Of a DNA stretch of 64,000 bases, positions 63,657 to 64,000 are shown one piece after another; position 1 is the stretch's first letter, and every line of letters begins with the position of its first letter. The stretch covers positions 806,001 to 870,000 of the forward strand of contig NZ_FNVX01000004.1 in NCBI RefSeq assembly GCF_900104585.1. The letters are read 5' to 3'. The translations under genes were made by a program, and so were the position numbers. This stretch comes from Bacteroides ihuae. Its GTDB lineage: Bacteria > Bacteroidota > Bacteroidia > Bacteroidales > Bacteroidaceae. Under the pieces are notes generated by a model that worked only from the letters and a program-made list of their open reading frames with translations, had not been told where the DNA came from and did not search any database.

Positions 63657-63790
63657 CCCCTCTACAGGCCCTGTGAGAGAGGTTGGTAGAACTAGTTACT
63701 TCACCGTGGTGAATTAACTAGTTCACCGCGGTTAAGTAACTAGTTAACCACGCTGAAGTAACTAGTTAACCACGCTGAAGTAACTAGTTC
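63657..63790. repeat. Dispersed composite intergenic repeat, copy C
   Basis: Head hairpin with arms CCCCTCTACA and TGTGAGAGAGG around GGCCC (63657-63682), then a tail of 22-bp units in perfect phase: 63721-63742 (GTTCACCGCGGTTAAGTAAC-TA), and twice GTTAACCACGCTGAAGTAAC-TA (63743-63764, 63765-63786). The rest of 63461-63853 holds nothing I can name. Confidence 0.8.
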
Positions 63791-63853
63791 TATTTTGGGT
63801 GCAATTAATGTAAACTATTATCGAAAAAGAGGTTTGCATAAGCATCAAAGAAT

Positions 63854-64000
63854 ATGAATGCAAGAACAATGAAACGATCACTGTTTATGAAGTACGATAA
63901 CAACGATCTCACTCGGCGCAAAAAGTCGGAGCCGTTTTCGAGAGGTACCAATACCGTTGGTCACAATTACAGGTATATGAGCAGAAGTATATTTCAGTCC
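63854..64000 (+). CDS. Basic hypothetical protein, 5' part
   Basis: A frame open from ATG at 63854 to the window edge (49 codons, no stop). The product is basic with no signal peptide (MNARTMKRSLFMKYDNN, then LTRRKKSEPFSRG). Codon use looks coding-like, but the gene is cut by the window and no family is recognised. No convincing promoter box was seen. Confidence 0.4.
   Translation, partial: MNARTMKRSLFMKYDNNDLTRRKKSEPFSRGTNTVGHNYRYMSRSIFQS

Noticed and set aside
63690-63790. Tandem 22-bp units as a CRISPR array
   Set aside because: Units abut without spacers, are palindromic, recur in three intergenic places, and no cas gene is in the window.
1-64000. tRNA or rRNA genes in the intergenic regions
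   Set aside because: No TTCGANNC-type T-arm with matching acceptor stem, and no rRNA-like sequence, was noticed in any gap; a tRNAscan run would settle it.

Overview
The window looks like a chromosomal segment of a Bacteroides-type bacterium (order Bacteroidales). The base composition is AT-rich. Many genes are preceded by the Bacteroides-type -7 box TAnnTTTG. Gene content is typical of the phylum: an LpxC-FabZ fusion, meso-diaminopimelate dehydrogenase, DUF3857, DUF4290 and DUF3836 proteins, a BACON domain, many lipoproteins and IS elements with Bacteroides-like transposases. No rRNA or tRNA gene was recognised.

The first ~23 kb are accessory. Positions 1-4.6 kb hold the 3' part of an AIPR-family gene, a highly structured non-coding element, small scattered genes (PRiA4_ORF3-like, bacterial PH domain) and a Crp/Fnr regulator cut off by an IS256-family element. 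Positions 4.67-18.8 kb form a two-module locus. A 2.16-kb unit (membrane-anchored TPR/HTH regulator, the regulator's own promoter, and a downstream operator/promoter region) occurs twice in direct orientation, at 4667-6826 and 14395-16552. Downstream of copy 1 lie three tandem genes for proteins of the cholesterol-dependent cytolysin-like (CDCL) superfamily: a BACON-fused short form split precisely by an IS21-family element, an intact short form and an intact long form. A lipoprotein gene follows them and is a candidate immunity gene. Downstream of copy 2 lie a frameshifted small lipoprotein relic and three lipoprotein genes, two of them paralogous. This is the most interesting part of the window: it reads as a regulated pore-forming toxin locus in which the duplicated regulators flank exchangeable cargo. 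The remaining accessory genes are a DUF3836 protein behind a sigma-54-like promoter, a GH39 glycosidase and a DUF4143-type ATPase with a palindromic promoter region.

From 23.8 kb to 63.5 kb the content is mostly core metabolism and envelope synthesis: phoH-purC-ubiE/menG-aroE-hydrolase; a TPM protein with LemA; purM-like-prfA-pyrF-HD hydrolase-lpxD-lpxC/fabZ-lpxA; a PRiA4_ORF3-like gene with miaA; a C45-type Ntn hydrolase; cca; ruvA; ddh; two DUF3857/transglutaminase-like exported proteins; hemolysin III; nrdD-nrdG behind a cobalamin riboswitch; the leftward run tsaB-DUF4290-murA-rimM-M23-dxr-rseP; the rightward run yicC-gmk-nadD; and a 4Fe-4S protein.

Three intergenic regions (about 19.9, 43.4 and 63.7 kb) carry the same composite repeat: a C-rich/G-rich hairpin head plus a tail of 22-bp units built from TTCACCGCGGTGAA-like and ACTAGT palindromes. 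I do not recognise it as a described element. MurA carries Asp in place of the usual catalytic-loop Cys, and the M23-family protein lacks most zinc ligands.
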